Source: Thermogemmatispora carboxidivorans (GTDB lineage: Bacteria; Chloroflexota; Ktedonobacteria; Ktedonobacterales; Ktedonobacteraceae). From it: a stretch of DNA of 64,000 nucleotides. The stretch is from assembly GCF_000702505.1 (NCBI RefSeq), contig NZ_JNIM01000001.1:558001-622000 (forward strand). Direction: 5' to 3'. The stretch's first letter is position 1. Every line of letters begins with the position of its first letter. Position numbers and translations under genes: made by a program. This document shows positions 1-9,085 of the stretch, piece after piece. The notes beneath the pieces are model-generated. The model did not search any database and had not been told where the DNA came from. It saw nothing but the letters and a program-made list of their open reading frames with translations.

Positions 1-57
1 AAGCACGACGCCAGGGGAATCCTCCTCATAGAGGATGGGTAGGACGTAGCGCTGCAA
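1..57 (-). CDS. Possible nucleotidyltransferase (MNT-type), N-terminal fragment cut by window edge
   Basis: On the minus strand the frame after the HEPN gene stays open to the window edge and reads QRYVLPILYEEDSPGVVL. This resembles the stretch just before the GSRARG motif of minimal nucleotidyltransferases, which often partner HEPN proteins. The frame has no ATG; a TTG at 55-57 is the only plausible start I find, and it lacks a convincing ribosome site, so the start is uncertain. The diagnostic motif would lie outside the window. The call rests mainly on context. Confidence 0.3.
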   Translation of the reverse strand, partial: MQRYVLPILYEEDSPGVVL

Positions 58-128
58 GCAACCGGGTCGGCGCTGACCCGCGCCGCTGGATTGCGCTGGA
101 GAAGGCGCGTGTTCAGTCGGCTGGTCGA

Positions 129-761
129 TCAGGCGCTGGTAAAGATTCTTCCCCTGGCCCAGCGCAAGACACGGCGGGCACGCTGTACATGGTCGTTGGC
201 CTCGGAGGCGCTAATGACCTCATCGGCCTCCTCGGGGGGCGTGTCGGCATAAAAGGTTTCGGGATGGAAAGGAGTGAGAGCCTCCATATCGTGCAGGATC
301 TCCGTCGGTGCGCCGACGCGCTCGCCCAAGGCTCGCAGATCATGGTTATAAGGGGAACGACGTCCGAAGAGGAGCAGGCTCACGGCCTGGGCGGCTTTCT
401 CAGCCACCTGGTTACAGTAATCGACGCAGGCGAAATGCCGACCGAGGTTCAGCTCCAGGCTTGCGGTGGCCATGTCCTGGGCGGCCTCGGCGAACAGAGC
501 CAGAGCCCCCTGCAAGTCGCCTCTTGCAGACTGCATGGTCTCTGTCTCCTCTTCGTCTTCTGCCTCCGCTTCCGCTCCATCTCCTTCGCTCTCGCGCCCC
601 GTTCCTCTGGCGGCTGGCGTTGAGCTGTCCTCTTCCCTGGTGTGGGAGGGAGGAGCCTGCTCCGACTGCTGCGGGCTGACGCCTTCCAGCAGCAGCCGCT
701 CCAGATCCTCCTCAGACTCATGTGGTTGAGGGGCGTCACCCGCTGTGTGGCGCTCTGACAT
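129..761 (-). CDS. HEPN domain protein with acidic N-terminal tail
   Basis: Predicted 210 aa. The C-terminal ~130 residues are helical and fit a HEPN domain (residues ~80-210): a stretch EKAAQAVSLLLFGRR is followed by the R-x4-H motif RSPYNH (R134, H139), typical of HEPN RNases or nucleotide-binding partners of MNT proteins. Residues 1-75 are low-complexity and rich in Glu/Ser, which is unusual for a minimal HEPN. The start at 761 was chosen because GGGGAGAG lies ~9 nt upstream; the frame is open further, to 929. A nucleotidyltransferase-like frame follows directly, suggesting a HEPN/MNT toxin-antitoxin-like pair. The domain is clear in type; the toxin role is inference. Confidence 0.65.
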   Translation of the reverse strand: MSERHTAGDAPQPHESEEDLERLLLEGVSPQQSEQAPPSHTREEDSSTPAARGTGRESEGDGAEAEAEDEEETETMQSARGDLQGALALFAEAAQDMATASLELNLGRHFACVDYCNQVAEKAAQAVSLLLFGRRSPYNHDLRALGERVGAPTEILHDMEALTPFHPETFYADTPPEEADEVISASEANDHVQRARRVLRWARGRIFTSA

Positions 762-1352
762 CTGAGTAAGCTCTCCCCGGTGCCTGCCCAGGGGCCAGCG
801 AGCGCCCCGGGCGGCTTGTTCTCTTAGCTCAAACGACCTGTCCCTTGCCCGTAACGTACCAGGCTTTCCGCTTATCGATACCTCTGTGTGTTTCTCCTCT
901 ATATTAGTCCTGTCAGCGCGTGGTGTCAATGCAGCTTCACCGATGATTGATAGCGAAGAGCGAGAGTGGCCGCCGACAGTCCCCCTGCTGAGCCATTCCT
1001 GCTGCTCTTGTCCCCTCTCTCCCCCGCCTGGTGCTGGACCTCGACCGGTGAGAAGCGAACTGATCTGGAAAAACTGGCTGCAAAAGCTGGCCTGTTGACT
1101 CGTGAGAGGGAGAGGGAGAGAGCGAGGCGGTGGCTCTCGATGAGCGCTGCGGCAAAGTAGTGGGCCTGATGAGCGGGGAGCATCTCCTCAGCACCTACTG
1201 GCATGTTCTATTCACCGGGCGTTCCTGCTATACTAGGTATACAAATGCATGCTTTTAGTAAGGTTAGTGAAGGTGGCGAGGGCGCAGTAACTGCTGGTAA
1301 CGCTGATGTCGCTGCTGTCGCAGAGGCCCGGAGAGAAAGAGTACATGTCAGC
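762..1352. other. Divergent intergenic region, 591 nt
   Basis: Lies between the HEPN gene (minus) and the ECF sigma gene (plus). It contains a purine-rich GAGAGGGAGAGGGAGAGAG tract near 1104-1122 and the sigma-gene promoter at 1226-1234. The open frames here look like shadows without ribosome sites. Nothing else recognised. Confidence 0.5.
1226..1234 (+). promoter_or_regulatory. Extended -10 promoter of ECF sigma gene
   Basis: TGCTATACT matches an extended -10 box (TGn plus TATACT). Transcription would begin near 1241, which argues that the sigma factor starts downstream of the open-frame limit at 1203. No good -35 box is visible, as expected for extended -10 promoters. Confidence 0.45.
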
Positions 1353-1976
1353 ATGACAGAGAAAACGCCTGCGCATTCGCAAAGAGCCGGCCCTGAAACT
1401 GTTGCTAATGCTGAGAGCGCCCTGGCCTTAAGCAGGCTCTATGAGCGGTTCAGTCGGCCAATTCACTCCTATATTTATCATCTCTTGGGGAACCGTGAGG
1501 ACGCCGATGATATGACGCAGGAGGTCTTTATCCGTGCCTGCCTGGCCTGGGATCACCTGCATGACCGTGAAAACCTGAGCGCCTGGCTCTATCGCATTGC
1601 GACGAATCTCTGCGTAGACCTCTTGCGCAGACGGAAACGTATTGCCTGGTGGCCTCTCTCCCTGAGCCATCAGGGCGACCATGATGAAGGCTCGATCTCT
1701 GAGGAGTTTGCTCTGTTGCTGGCTGATAGCGGAGGCATCCCCGAAATCGTAGAGCGTGAGCATATCCGTGCTGCGCTGGCGGCGATGCCGCTGGACTATG
1801 CGATCGTTCTCATGCTGAGCGCTGTTCAGGGCCTACCCTATCAGGAGGTTGCTACCATCATCGGAATCTCCCCCAATGCTGCCGCAACACGTATATCTCG
1901 GGCAAAAAAGATGTTTATCGAACGTTACATACGAATCGAGCGAGAACATCTGAAGGGGGAGGAGCGCCAGCGATGA
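1353..1976 (+). CDS. RNA polymerase ECF sigma factor (sigma-70 family)
   Basis: Predicted 207 aa. Region 2 lies at about residues 29-100 (LYERFSRPIHSYIYHLL, then DADDMTQEVFIRA and the AWLYRIATNLCVDLLRRR DNA-melting segment). Region 4 lies at ~145-190 with a helix-turn-helix (LPYQEVATIIGISPNAAATR). The start at 1353 is chosen from the GGAGAGAAAGAG purine tract upstream and the promoter at 1226. It overlaps the next gene by 4 nt (ATGA), so sigma and the membrane zinc-finger protein are translationally coupled, the usual sigma/anti-sigma arrangement. The regulon is unknown; autoregulation is plausible. Confidence 0.85.
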   Translation: MTEKTPAHSQRAGPETVANAESALALSRLYERFSRPIHSYIYHLLGNREDADDMTQEVFIRACLAWDHLHDRENLSAWLYRIATNLCVDLLRRRKRIAWWPLSLSHQGDHDEGSISEEFALLLADSGGIPEIVEREHIRAALAAMPLDYAIVLMLSAVQGLPYQEVATIIGISPNAAATRISRAKKMFIERYIRIEREHLKGEERQR

Positions 1977-3019
1977 GTGAGGCGAGGCACGAATCTGATC
2001 TGCCGCCGTTGCCTGCGGCTCATGAGCGCGGACGGCAGGTCTGCGAAACTGTCCAGCTCTACCTGGCCGTGCTCGATGACTTAAGCTTTGAGCAAGCGCA
2101 GGCGGTGCTGGAGCATGTCTACGATTGCTCATCCTGCCTACAGACCTATCGTCTCTTGAACCAGGTGACGCAACTGCTGCGTAGCAACCTGGAGCAAACA
2201 CGCCCCTCAGCGCGCGTTGAGCGGGCTGTCTATCAGGCGATTGCGGCGCGTTGGGGGTCAGCAGCCAGTCTCTCCCGGGAGAAGCAGGCAGGGGAGTTCC
2301 ACGAGCGGGCCGAGGTGTCTCGTACTCAGCGGCGCCTGGCGGCTCTGCGATCCCCAGTCCGTCGCGCTTCCGTGCGTCGCCGTCTCTGGCTCTTGCCGGC
2401 AGTAGCGGCCCTGGTGCTGCTGGTCCTGGGGGCCTCCCTGGGGCTAAGCACCATCTGGCAACCGTCGCAGGCGTTTGCCTTGCCTGCAGGACTCTCCTGG
2501 AGTGGCTATGTCCTCTATCATCGTCAAATCAAGGCGAGCGATGAAGGACTACCATACCGAGTCGAAACCTATCATAACCTGGGGACCGGTGAGCTGCACG
2601 TGGAGGCCACCATGCCTGGTCAGCTGGATGTGGTGCTGATCAGCGATGGGAAAATGGTTCTTGGGTTGGACATGATGCATCACGTGGTGCAGTGGAATCC
2701 TGCTCAATGGACTGTCCAGGACACGGCCTTTGATCTTGGGCAGTTGCGCCGCGATCTTCAGCAGGGTAGGGCCCACTATCTTGGTCAAAGTCGATTACAA
2801 GGACAAACAGTCTACCGTATCTGGCTGCCCAGTAACTATATTTTGTTGCTGGATCAGCACTACCATCCGGTCAACCTCCTGTATGCCGATGGTGCTCAAC
2901 AGGGTCAGCCGGTGTATGACAGCCTGCGCTTGCTGACGGAAGACCAGGTCTCCGAGCGCCTCTGGGACATGCATCCTCCCTCGGACTTTCTGCCGGGCCA
3001 CCTTCCCGCTGAGCCTTAG
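1973..3019 (+). CDS. Membrane anti-sigma factor, zinc-finger (zf-HC2) type
   Basis: 348 aa. The N-terminus carries an H-x3-C-x2-C anti-sigma zinc-binding motif (HVYDCSSC, H48/C52/C55). A single transmembrane helix lies at ~138-161 (LWLLPAVAALVLLVLGASLGL) after an Arg-rich stop-transfer stretch. The ~185-residue external domain (YVLYHRQIKASDEGLPYRVETY...) resembles the MucB/RseB or LolA-like sensor domains of outer-side anti-sigma proteins, but I cannot confirm the fold. It likely sequesters the ECF sigma at the membrane and releases it on an envelope signal. Coupled by a 4-nt overlap to the sigma gene. Confidence 0.75.
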   Translation: MSEARHESDLPPLPAAHERGRQVCETVQLYLAVLDDLSFEQAQAVLEHVYDCSSCLQTYRLLNQVTQLLRSNLEQTRPSARVERAVYQAIAARWGSAASLSREKQAGEFHERAEVSRTQRRLAALRSPVRRASVRRRLWLLPAVAALVLLVLGASLGLSTIWQPSQAFALPAGLSWSGYVLYHRQIKASDEGLPYRVETYHNLGTGELHVEATMPGQLDVVLISDGKMVLGLDMMHHVVQWNPAQWTVQDTAFDLGQLRRDLQQGRAHYLGQSRLQGQTVYRIWLPSNYILLLDQHYHPVNLLYADGAQQGQPVYDSLRLLTEDQVSERLWDMHPPSDFLPGHLPAEP

Positions 3020-3041
3020 CCTCTCTTCCGTTCTTGCTTGC

Positions 3042-3071
3042 TTGCATCGCCTCGCGAGTGGAAGCTACAAT
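3042..3071 (+). promoter_or_regulatory. Promoter of thiolase gene
   Basis: TTGCAT at 3042-3047 and TACAAT at 3066-3071 with an 18-nt spacer form a standard housekeeping promoter, 94 nt before the thiolase start codon. Confidence 0.5.
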
Positions 3072-3164
3072 GGGAGAACGAAGGAGCAGCAGGGCCTTCT
3101 GTAGGGTGGCTGTTCCAGCGATGAAGCTATTCGAGAGGCTGCACTGGCAGCAGGAGCAAGCATC

Positions 3165-4355
3165 ATGGCAACAGCAGAACCAGTGCCTGTGATTGTCGGC
3201 GCGGCACGCACCCCGACGGGGAAATTCTTAGGGGCGCTTGCAAGCTTTACGGCCCCACAGCTGGGGGCGATCGCGATCAAGGAGGCGGTGCACCGTTCGG
3301 GCATCGCTGTCGAAACCATCGATGAAGTTATTATGGGCAATGTAGTCTCGGCGGGCCTGGGCCAGGCCCCAGCGCGCCAGGCGGCGATCGGGGCTGGCTT
3401 GCCGGTTGAGATTCCTGCCTTCACTGTCAACAAGGTTTGTGGGTCTGGCCTCAAGGCTGTGATGCTGGCGGCGCAGGCCATTCGGGCGGGCGATGGGCGC
3501 GCCTTTGTCGCCGGCGGCATGGAGAGTATGTCGAATGCGCCCTATCTCTTACCGAAAGCGCGCACTGGCTACCGTATGGGCCATGCTGAGCTGGTGGATG
3601 GCGTGGTTCATGATGGCCTCTGGTGTGCCTTCGAGCATGTGCATATGGGGAACGAGGCGGAGATCATTGCCGAGGCCTTTGAGATCTCTCGCGAGGAGCA
3701 AGATCGGTTCGCACTCGCCAGCCATCAGAAGGCCGCGGCAGCTACAGCCGCTGGCCGCTTCAAAGAAGAGGTTGTTCCGATCGAGGTCAAGCAGAAGGGC
3801 ACCAGTCTCTTCGTTGCAAGCGATGAGCCGATTCGCTCGGATACTTCGCTGGAGGCCCTGGCCAGGCTTAAGCCGGCCTTCCAGGAGCAGGGCACGGTCA
3901 CAGCGGGTAACGCTCCTGGCCTCAGCGATGGAGCCTCGGCGATGGTGGTGGTCGAGCAAACCCTTGCTCGTGAGCAGGGCTTGCCCGTGCTGGCGCGCGT
4001 GATTGGCTATGCCTCGGCTGCCATTACGCCGCGCTATATCTTTGCGGCCCCAACGCGCGCTGTTAAGCGGCTACTGGAGCTGACCGGCTTGCAGTTGAGC
4101 GACTTTGATTTGATCGAGGTCAATGAGGCTTTTGCCGCTCAAACACTGGCCAATGGGAAAGACCTTGGTTGGGACTGGAACCGGGTCAATGTGAATGGGG
4201 GGGCGATCGCCCTTGGCCATCCTATTGGCTCTAGCGGTTCGCGCATCTTGATTACCCTCATCTATGAATTGCGACGCCGTGGCGGCGGGCGGGGCCTGGC
4301 GACACTCTGCCTGGGCGGCGGCGGCGCTGTGGCTCTGGCTGTTGAGGTCTCGTGA
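3165..4355 (+). CDS. Acetyl-CoA C-acetyltransferase (thiolase)
   Basis: 396 aa, full length for the family. Thiolase condenses two acetyl-CoA to acetoacetyl-CoA or cleaves 3-ketoacyl-CoA. All catalytic residues are visible: nucleophile C92 in VNKVCGSGLKAV, H352 in GGAIALGHPIGSSG, and C382 in LCLGGGGA. The usual CIGGGMG is here CLGGGGA. GGMESMSNAPYLL is also a family signature. It is monocistronic with its own promoter. It could act in beta-oxidation or polyhydroxyalkanoate/mevalonate supply; no pathway partners are adjacent, so the physiological direction is open. Confidence 0.93.
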   Translation: MATAEPVPVIVGAARTPTGKFLGALASFTAPQLGAIAIKEAVHRSGIAVETIDEVIMGNVVSAGLGQAPARQAAIGAGLPVEIPAFTVNKVCGSGLKAVMLAAQAIRAGDGRAFVAGGMESMSNAPYLLPKARTGYRMGHAELVDGVVHDGLWCAFEHVHMGNEAEIIAEAFEISREEQDRFALASHQKAAAATAAGRFKEEVVPIEVKQKGTSLFVASDEPIRSDTSLEALARLKPAFQEQGTVTAGNAPGLSDGASAMVVVEQTLAREQGLPVLARVIGYASAAITPRYIFAAPTRAVKRLLELTGLQLSDFDLIEVNEAFAAQTLANGKDLGWDWNRVNVNGGAIALGHPIGSSGSRILITLIYELRRRGGGRGLATLCLGGGGAVALAVEVS

Positions 4356-4744
4356 ACGGCACCAGCGCCAGCCTGCCTGTTGTCCGCTCTCCGCTCCTCG
4401 TTCACCCTGGCGGCTCAACCACCAGGACCAGGATGGGCGAGGAGCAGGAGGAGCGTTAGCTAGTCAGACTGCTTGATCTGGCTATACCCCCTCTGAGACC
4501 GGTAAAGACCTGCCTCCACTGGGGCGATTCCCCCTTCTGCTCTCCCCTTTTCATCACTGCAATGCTTAATTTCTTGCTACCCTCCCTCTCCACCTTTCAA
4601 GCGTCCTTTGTTATAACAATGGAAACTTTACATTTAAAATTATCAATATCGAATAAAGACAAGAGAAAGAGTTACCTCCTTCGAAGTGAATCGTTAAAAA
4701 CAGATGCAAGGAAAAATAAAAACTGGAAGGTTGTATCATATAAC
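4356..4744 (+). other. Intergenic leader of glycan cluster with AT-rich segment
   Basis: 389 nt. The half from ~4560 to 4744 is strikingly AT-rich in this GC-rich window (runs such as TTTACATTTAAAATTATC and AATAAAAACTGG). It is open in frame with the downstream glycosyltransferase back to 4562, but the encoded residues look nothing like a GT2 extension, so I treat it as promoter/5' leader DNA. Confidence 0.5.
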
Positions 4745-5731
4745 ATGCTTAAACAAGCTAACTCTTTATCGTTGATTATTCCTGTCCACAATGAGGCGGG
4801 AAACCTGGCGCTTCTGCATCGGAGAATTCGAGATGTTATGTCTAGTATGCATCAGCAGTATGAGGTCGTTTATGTCGATGATGGTAGTACTGACGGTAGT
4901 CTCTCTGTCTTAGAGCAACTGGCTGGGGCTGACCTCCATGTAAGAGTGGTGGGGTTAAGCCGCAATTTTGGGCAGACAGCGGCGCTGGCTGCTGGGGTGG
5001 CTCACAGTAGAGGAGAGGTGCTGATTCTGCTCGATGCTGACCTTCAGAATGATCCTGCCGATATCCCGCGGCTGCTCAGCAAGCTAGAAGAGGGGTATGA
5101 TCTGGTCAGTGGCTGGCGGCGGAAGCGGCGGGGGGATGGTTGGCTACGTTGCCTGCTCTCTCGTCTGGCCAATTTTCTCGTTGCCAGGATCACTGGCATT
5201 CCCATCCACGATCTCGGTTGCACACTGAAGGTCTATCGCCGTGCGGTCTTTGCCCATGTTCCCCTCTATGGAGAGATGCATCGCTTTCTAGCGGCCTATG
5301 CGGCTCTGGCTGGCGCGCGCGTTGCTGAGGTTGAAGTAAGGCACTATCCTCGCTATGCCGGGCGTTCGCACTATGGTCTAGACCGCACACTAAGGGTGCT
5401 TCTTGATCTCTTGCTCTTGAAGTTCTACAGGAGCTTTGCCACTCGTCCTCAGCAGCTGCTGGGCCTGCCGGGGCTGCTGGCGCTTGTCCTTGGCCTAGCC
5501 TTTCTGCCGCTTGTCCTGATCCTTGTCTTGCTAGCTGGTAGATCGCGGGCGGCCTTCTGGTCGGGGTCTTTGCTCTTAGGTGCGCTCGGCTTTTGCTGCT
5601 TCGGCCTCCTGTCGCTTCAGCTGAGCCTCCTGGCAGAGATGCTGATGCGTACCTACTATGAGTCTCAGAACAAGCGGCCTTATGTGGTGCGCTGCCTTGT
5701 CTCGGGCGCAGAGCACCGTGAATGCTGGTAA
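4745..5731 (+). CDS. GT2 polyprenyl-phosphate glycosyltransferase (GtrB/ArnC-like)
   Basis: 328 aa from ATG 4745. The N-terminal GT-A domain begins right after the start with LSLIIPVHNEAGN, then VYVDDGSTDGS and the metal-binding LLDADLQNDP (DxD). Two C-terminal transmembrane helices (~LPGLLALVLGLAFLPLVLIL and SLLLGALGFCCFGLLSLQLS) match enzymes that move a sugar from a nucleotide donor onto undecaprenyl phosphate at the inner face. Such lipid-linked sugars feed GT-C enzymes like the one at 13225, so the two probably form donor and user of one pathway. The frame is open upstream to 4562; I chose 4745 because homologues begin just before the first beta-strand. The ribosome site is weak. Confidence 0.85.
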   Translation: MLKQANSLSLIIPVHNEAGNLALLHRRIRDVMSSMHQQYEVVYVDDGSTDGSLSVLEQLAGADLHVRVVGLSRNFGQTAALAAGVAHSRGEVLILLDADLQNDPADIPRLLSKLEEGYDLVSGWRRKRRGDGWLRCLLSRLANFLVARITGIPIHDLGCTLKVYRRAVFAHVPLYGEMHRFLAAYAALAGARVAEVEVRHYPRYAGRSHYGLDRTLRVLLDLLLLKFYRSFATRPQQLLGLPGLLALVLGLAFLPLVLILVLLAGRSRAAFWSGSLLLGALGFCCFGLLSLQLSLLAEMLMRTYYESQNKRPYVVRCLVSGAEHRECW

Positions 5732-5815
5732 TGTCTGGACTAGATTGACTGCTCGCGTCTCACCCGTCTGATGTTTGTGGAGAAGTTGCTTGAGGGAAGA
5801 AGTAGGTAGTACGAA

Positions 5816-7114
5816 ATGAAGATCTTGGTGATTGCTCCTCAACCCTTTTTTGTCCCCCGCGGAGTGCCTTTCAGTGTTTACGCCCAATTGCGTGCCCTGA
5901 GCGAGCTGGGCTATCGAGCAGACCTGGTGACCTATCCGCTTGGGGAGCCAGTAGCGCTGCCTGGCCTGCGCATCTGGCGCATTCCCAGCCTACCTTTTGT
6001 GCGCGAGGTACCTGTTGGCCCCTCGCTCGCCAAGCTCCTCTTCGACCTGCTGCTCTTTCTGTGGGCTTGTGGGCGGCTTTGTTCTCAGCGCTATGACTGC
6101 ATTTGCACGCATGAAGAAGCTGGCGTCTTCGGTGTTGTCCTCGCGGCGCTCTTCCGCTGTCGGCATGTCTATTATATGCATTCTCAGCTGGCTCAGCAGG
6201 CTGCCTGCCTGGGACATGAGCACAAGCGCTGGCTGCTCTGGAGCCTGCATTGTCTGCAGGTCTGGATCCTCCGCCATGCCACTGCCGTGGTGGCGATTTG
6301 CCCTGCTCTGGAGCGGGAAGCCTGGCGGATGGGCGCTCATGGCAAGATCTATGTGATAGAGAACGTGGCCTTGCCGGATGACCTGCCGCCTGTGGATGGG
6401 GGGAGCGCGAAGGGAGCTTGTCTACGGCAGGTCGATGTAGCAGCGACCGGAGGTGAGTCGAGCGAGCCAGCTGCTCTAACTGCAGCCCGCGAAAAAACCA
6501 GGCTTGTCGTGAAGCAACCTGACGCTCGATCGGCCTCTCCGGAGGTGGCGCCCTTACTCCTCTATACTGGCACCCTTGAGCGCTACCAGGGAATTGAGTT
6601 ACTGCTAAAGAGTGCTGTCATGGTACGGCAGCGCTGCCCTACCGTCCGTTACCGGATTATTGGCGGACGACAGGATCAAGTGGCGGCTTTGCAAGCGCTC
6701 TGTGGTCGCCTGGGGATCGAGGAGTGTGTGGAGTTCCTTGGCCAGCGGCCACCTTCTGAGATGGCCGCTGCTCTGGAGCAGGCCACCATTCTAGTGAGCC
6801 CGCGCTGCACAGGGACAAACATGCCGCTGAAGCTGGCAAGCTACTTGCAGTCTGGCAAACCCCTGCTGGCCACTTCGATTGTAGCCCATACGCAGGTCCT
6901 TAACGCCGAGGTGGCCCTGCTGGTACCGCCAACGCCAGAGGGTCTGGCTGCTGGTACGCTCTTCCTCCTGGAGAATTCGACTTACGCGCGTGCCCTAGCC
7001 TCTGCCGCCAGGCGTTTTGCCGCCGAACGCTGGAGCTGGCCCTCCTTTGTGAGACAGCAACAGTGCCTCTATGCTGACGTGATTGCCGGCGAGGTGAGGA
7101 GGTGCTCCCGATGA
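5816..7114 (+). CDS. GT4-type (GT-B) glycosyltransferase
   Basis: 432 aa. The N-terminal acceptor domain starts MKILVIAPQPFFVPRGVPFSVY, with the Gly-rich loop typical of GT4. The C-terminal nucleotide-sugar domain contains LLLYTGTLERYQGIELLL and GQRPPSEMAAALEQATILVSPRCTGTNMPLKLASYLQSGKPLLAT, close to the E-x7-E region (here the acidic pair is weak: MPLKLASY replaces the common xPxKxxEY). A ~50-residue polar linker (GGSAKGACLRQ...ARSASPEVAP) separates the two halves and looks like an insertion. It probably adds a hexose to the lipid-linked glycan at the cytoplasmic face. The next gene overlaps by 4 nt. Confidence 0.85.
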   Translation: MKILVIAPQPFFVPRGVPFSVYAQLRALSELGYRADLVTYPLGEPVALPGLRIWRIPSLPFVREVPVGPSLAKLLFDLLLFLWACGRLCSQRYDCICTHEEAGVFGVVLAALFRCRHVYYMHSQLAQQAACLGHEHKRWLLWSLHCLQVWILRHATAVVAICPALEREAWRMGAHGKIYVIENVALPDDLPPVDGGSAKGACLRQVDVAATGGESSEPAALTAAREKTRLVVKQPDARSASPEVAPLLLYTGTLERYQGIELLLKSAVMVRQRCPTVRYRIIGGRQDQVAALQALCGRLGIEECVEFLGQRPPSEMAAALEQATILVSPRCTGTNMPLKLASYLQSGKPLLATSIVAHTQVLNAEVALLVPPTPEGLAAGTLFLLENSTYARALASAARRFAAERWSWPSFVRQQQCLYADVIAGEVRRCSR

Positions 7115-7905
7115 AGCGCTATTTGCGCGACCTTTTCGCCGAGGCGGCTGCGGAAGAGTTGGGGCTACCTCGCTGGTTGATGCATCTCTACCTGACGCTG
7201 CTGGAGCCGCCGCTTGGCAAGACGATCCGTCTCGATCTGCTGCGCTCGGTGCTGCGTGGCTACAGCGTGAGAGGAGAGCGCTGGCTAGATCTCGGCTGTG
7301 GCATCGGTGATCTGACGTTGCGCCTGGCCGCTTGTGGCGCCAGGGTGGTCGGGATCGAGCGCGACCCACGACGGGTTGAGCGCGCCGCAGCTTTGGCGGC
7401 TCGTGCTAGTTTGGATCAGGTGCGCTTTCTGGCGGCTGATGTCTGCCAGCTGACCGAGCTGGGGCTAGGGTCGTTCGATGGAGTTTGTTGCCTGGCAGTG
7501 CTGGAACATATTGTCGATGATCTCGCTTTGCTTCGGCAGATTGCCGCTGTACTGCGCCCCGGGGGCCTCCTGGTGCTGCAAGTCCCTTCCGCACGCCGCA
7601 AGGTGCTCCCCGCTGCCGAACAGGAGGATGGTCATGTCCGCTCCGGCTATGCCCTCTCAGAGATCTATGCCCTGCTCGAAGCCAGCGGCTTCCGCGTGCT
7701 TAGAGACGACTCACGGGACCCCCTCAACCTGATGTATTGCTGGTCCCTCTGTGCCTGGCTGCTAGCAGGGTTATTCGGGAGTGGTCGCTTGCGTGGCCCC
7801 TGCTTCGCTCTGTTTGGCCCTCTCTTTCTTCCCCTCATTCGCCTCTCTTCTCGCTGCCTGCCGCGGGTTGGAAGCGAGTTGGCTTTTCTGGCAGTGAGGT
7901 GCTGA
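7111..7905 (+). CDS. SAM-dependent methyltransferase (class I)
   Basis: 264 aa from ATG 7111 (ATGA overlap with the GT4 stop; GAGGAGG at 7096-7102). Motif I is WLDLGCGIGDLTLRL, motif II region ends in IERDP, and FDGVCCLAVLEHIVDD plus LRPGGLLVLQVPS mark a UbiE/Methyltransf_11-type fold. A hydrophobic C-terminal stretch (~residues 205-245) suggests membrane association. In this context it may methylate a sugar or the lipid carrier intermediate; the substrate cannot be read from sequence. Confidence 0.82.
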   Translation: MKRYLRDLFAEAAAEELGLPRWLMHLYLTLLEPPLGKTIRLDLLRSVLRGYSVRGERWLDLGCGIGDLTLRLAACGARVVGIERDPRRVERAAALAARASLDQVRFLAADVCQLTELGLGSFDGVCCLAVLEHIVDDLALLRQIAAVLRPGGLLVLQVPSARRKVLPAAEQEDGHVRSGYALSEIYALLEASGFRVLRDDSRDPLNLMYCWSLCAWLLAGLFGSGRLRGPCFALFGPLFLPLIRLSSRCLPRVGSELAFLAVRC

Positions 7906-8059
7906 ATGACCAGAAGTCGATGCCAGGCGGGCAGTATATGCTCTGGCGCGAGGCAACATCAATCTCTTAGCCGTTCTCTCAATATTGGTGGAAATTCTGT
8001 CGTGTTGAGTGGTTTTTAGATCGTTTTACAGGCAAAAAACATGTGGTGGAGGTAAACAT

Positions 8060-9085
8060 ATGCGCTGCCTTATTACTGGTGTAGCTGGTTTTATTGGGTC
8101 CCATCTAGCTGAGCGCCTGCTGGCTGAGGGACATGAGGTCTGCGGTATCGATGCTTTTACCGATTGCTATCCACGCCAGATCAAGGAGCGGAATATCGAA
8201 GGGATTTCAAGATCCAGTCGTTTCGACTTTATCGAGGGCGACCTGCTCCGGCTGCCTCTGGTCTCACTCCTGGATGGTGTGGACTGGGTGTTTCACCTTG
8301 CTGCTCAGGCTGGGGTACGCCAGGGATGGGGTAATGAGTTTGTGCGCTATGTTGATGCCAATGTGTTGGCAACCCAGCGCTTGCTGGAGGCAGCTGTCCG
8401 CGCAGGGAACGTGCGACGTTTCGTTTGCGCCTCCTCTTCATCCGTCTATGGTGAGGCGACCTGCTTGCCGGTGAAAGAGGCGGCTCCCTTGCGACCTGTC
8501 TCGCCCTATGGAGTGACCAAGGTTACCACTGAGCAGTTGTGTATGCTCTATCATCGTAACTGTGGTCTGCCGGTGGTCATTCTCCGCTACTTTACCGTTT
8601 ATGGCCCTCGCCAGCGGCCCGATATGGCCTTCTACCGCTTCTGCTGTGCGCTGATCAACCAGCAACCGGCTCTTGTTTACGGTGATGGTCTCCAGACGCG
8701 AGATGTGACCTATGTCGATGATGTTATAGAGGCAAATTTGCTGGCGGCGGCTGTCCCGGCAGCGGTGGGCCTGGCCTTTAATATTGCAGGGGGCACTCGG
8801 GTCAGCATTCGCGAGGTCCTCGATCTGCTCGAAGAGATGAGTGGCATGCCTCTGCCGGTGAAGTTTCTCGATGAGCAGCGCGGTGAAGCCCATGATACCT
8901 TCGCAGACATTTCACAGGCCAGCTGTGTTCTGGGCTTCTCTCCGCGGGTGGGGCTGCGCGAGGGATTGAAGCGTGAGTTAGATTATGTGATCTCGTATGC
9001 TCGCAGCCTGGCTTCTCGGTCCTATCTCGGCTGGCCTTTTGGCTCTGCGAGCCAGCTGCTGGGGGGGAGTGACGATGATAAGTAG
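8060..9085 (+). CDS. NAD-dependent sugar epimerase/dehydratase (extended SDR)
   Basis: 341 aa. Starts [21 protein letters not shown] with the GxxGxxG NAD-binding motif. The catalytic Ser region is [11 protein letters not shown] and the Y-x3-K pair is [25 protein letters not shown] is typical of UDP-glucuronate/UDP-glucose 4-epimerases and related enzymes. The start at 8060 has GGTGGAGG just upstream; 17 upstream codons are open but unlikely. It likely supplies an activated sugar to the cluster's transferases. It overlaps the next gene by 11 nt. Confidence 0.88.
   Translation: MRCLITGVAGFIGSHLAERLLAEGHEVCGIDAFTDCYPRQIKERNIEGISRSSRFDFIEGDLLRLPLVSLLDGVDWVFHLAAQAGVRQGWGNEFVRYVDANVLATQRLLEAAVRAGNVRRFVCASSSSVYGEATCLPVKEAAPLRPVSPYGVTKVTTEQLCMLYHRNCGLPVVILRYFTVYGPRQRPDMAFYRFCCALINQQPALVYGDGLQTRDVTYVDDVIEANLLAAAVPAAVGLAFNIAGGTRVSIREVLDLLEEMSGMPLPVKFLDEQRGEAHDTFADISQASCVLGFSPRVGLREGLKRELDYVISYARSLASRSYLGWPFGSASQLLGGSDDDK

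Noticed and set aside
4562..4744. N-terminal extension of the first glycosyltransferase
   Set aside because: The 61 extra codons are AT-rich, Lys/Ser-rich and unlike any GT2 N-terminus; better explained as leader DNA.
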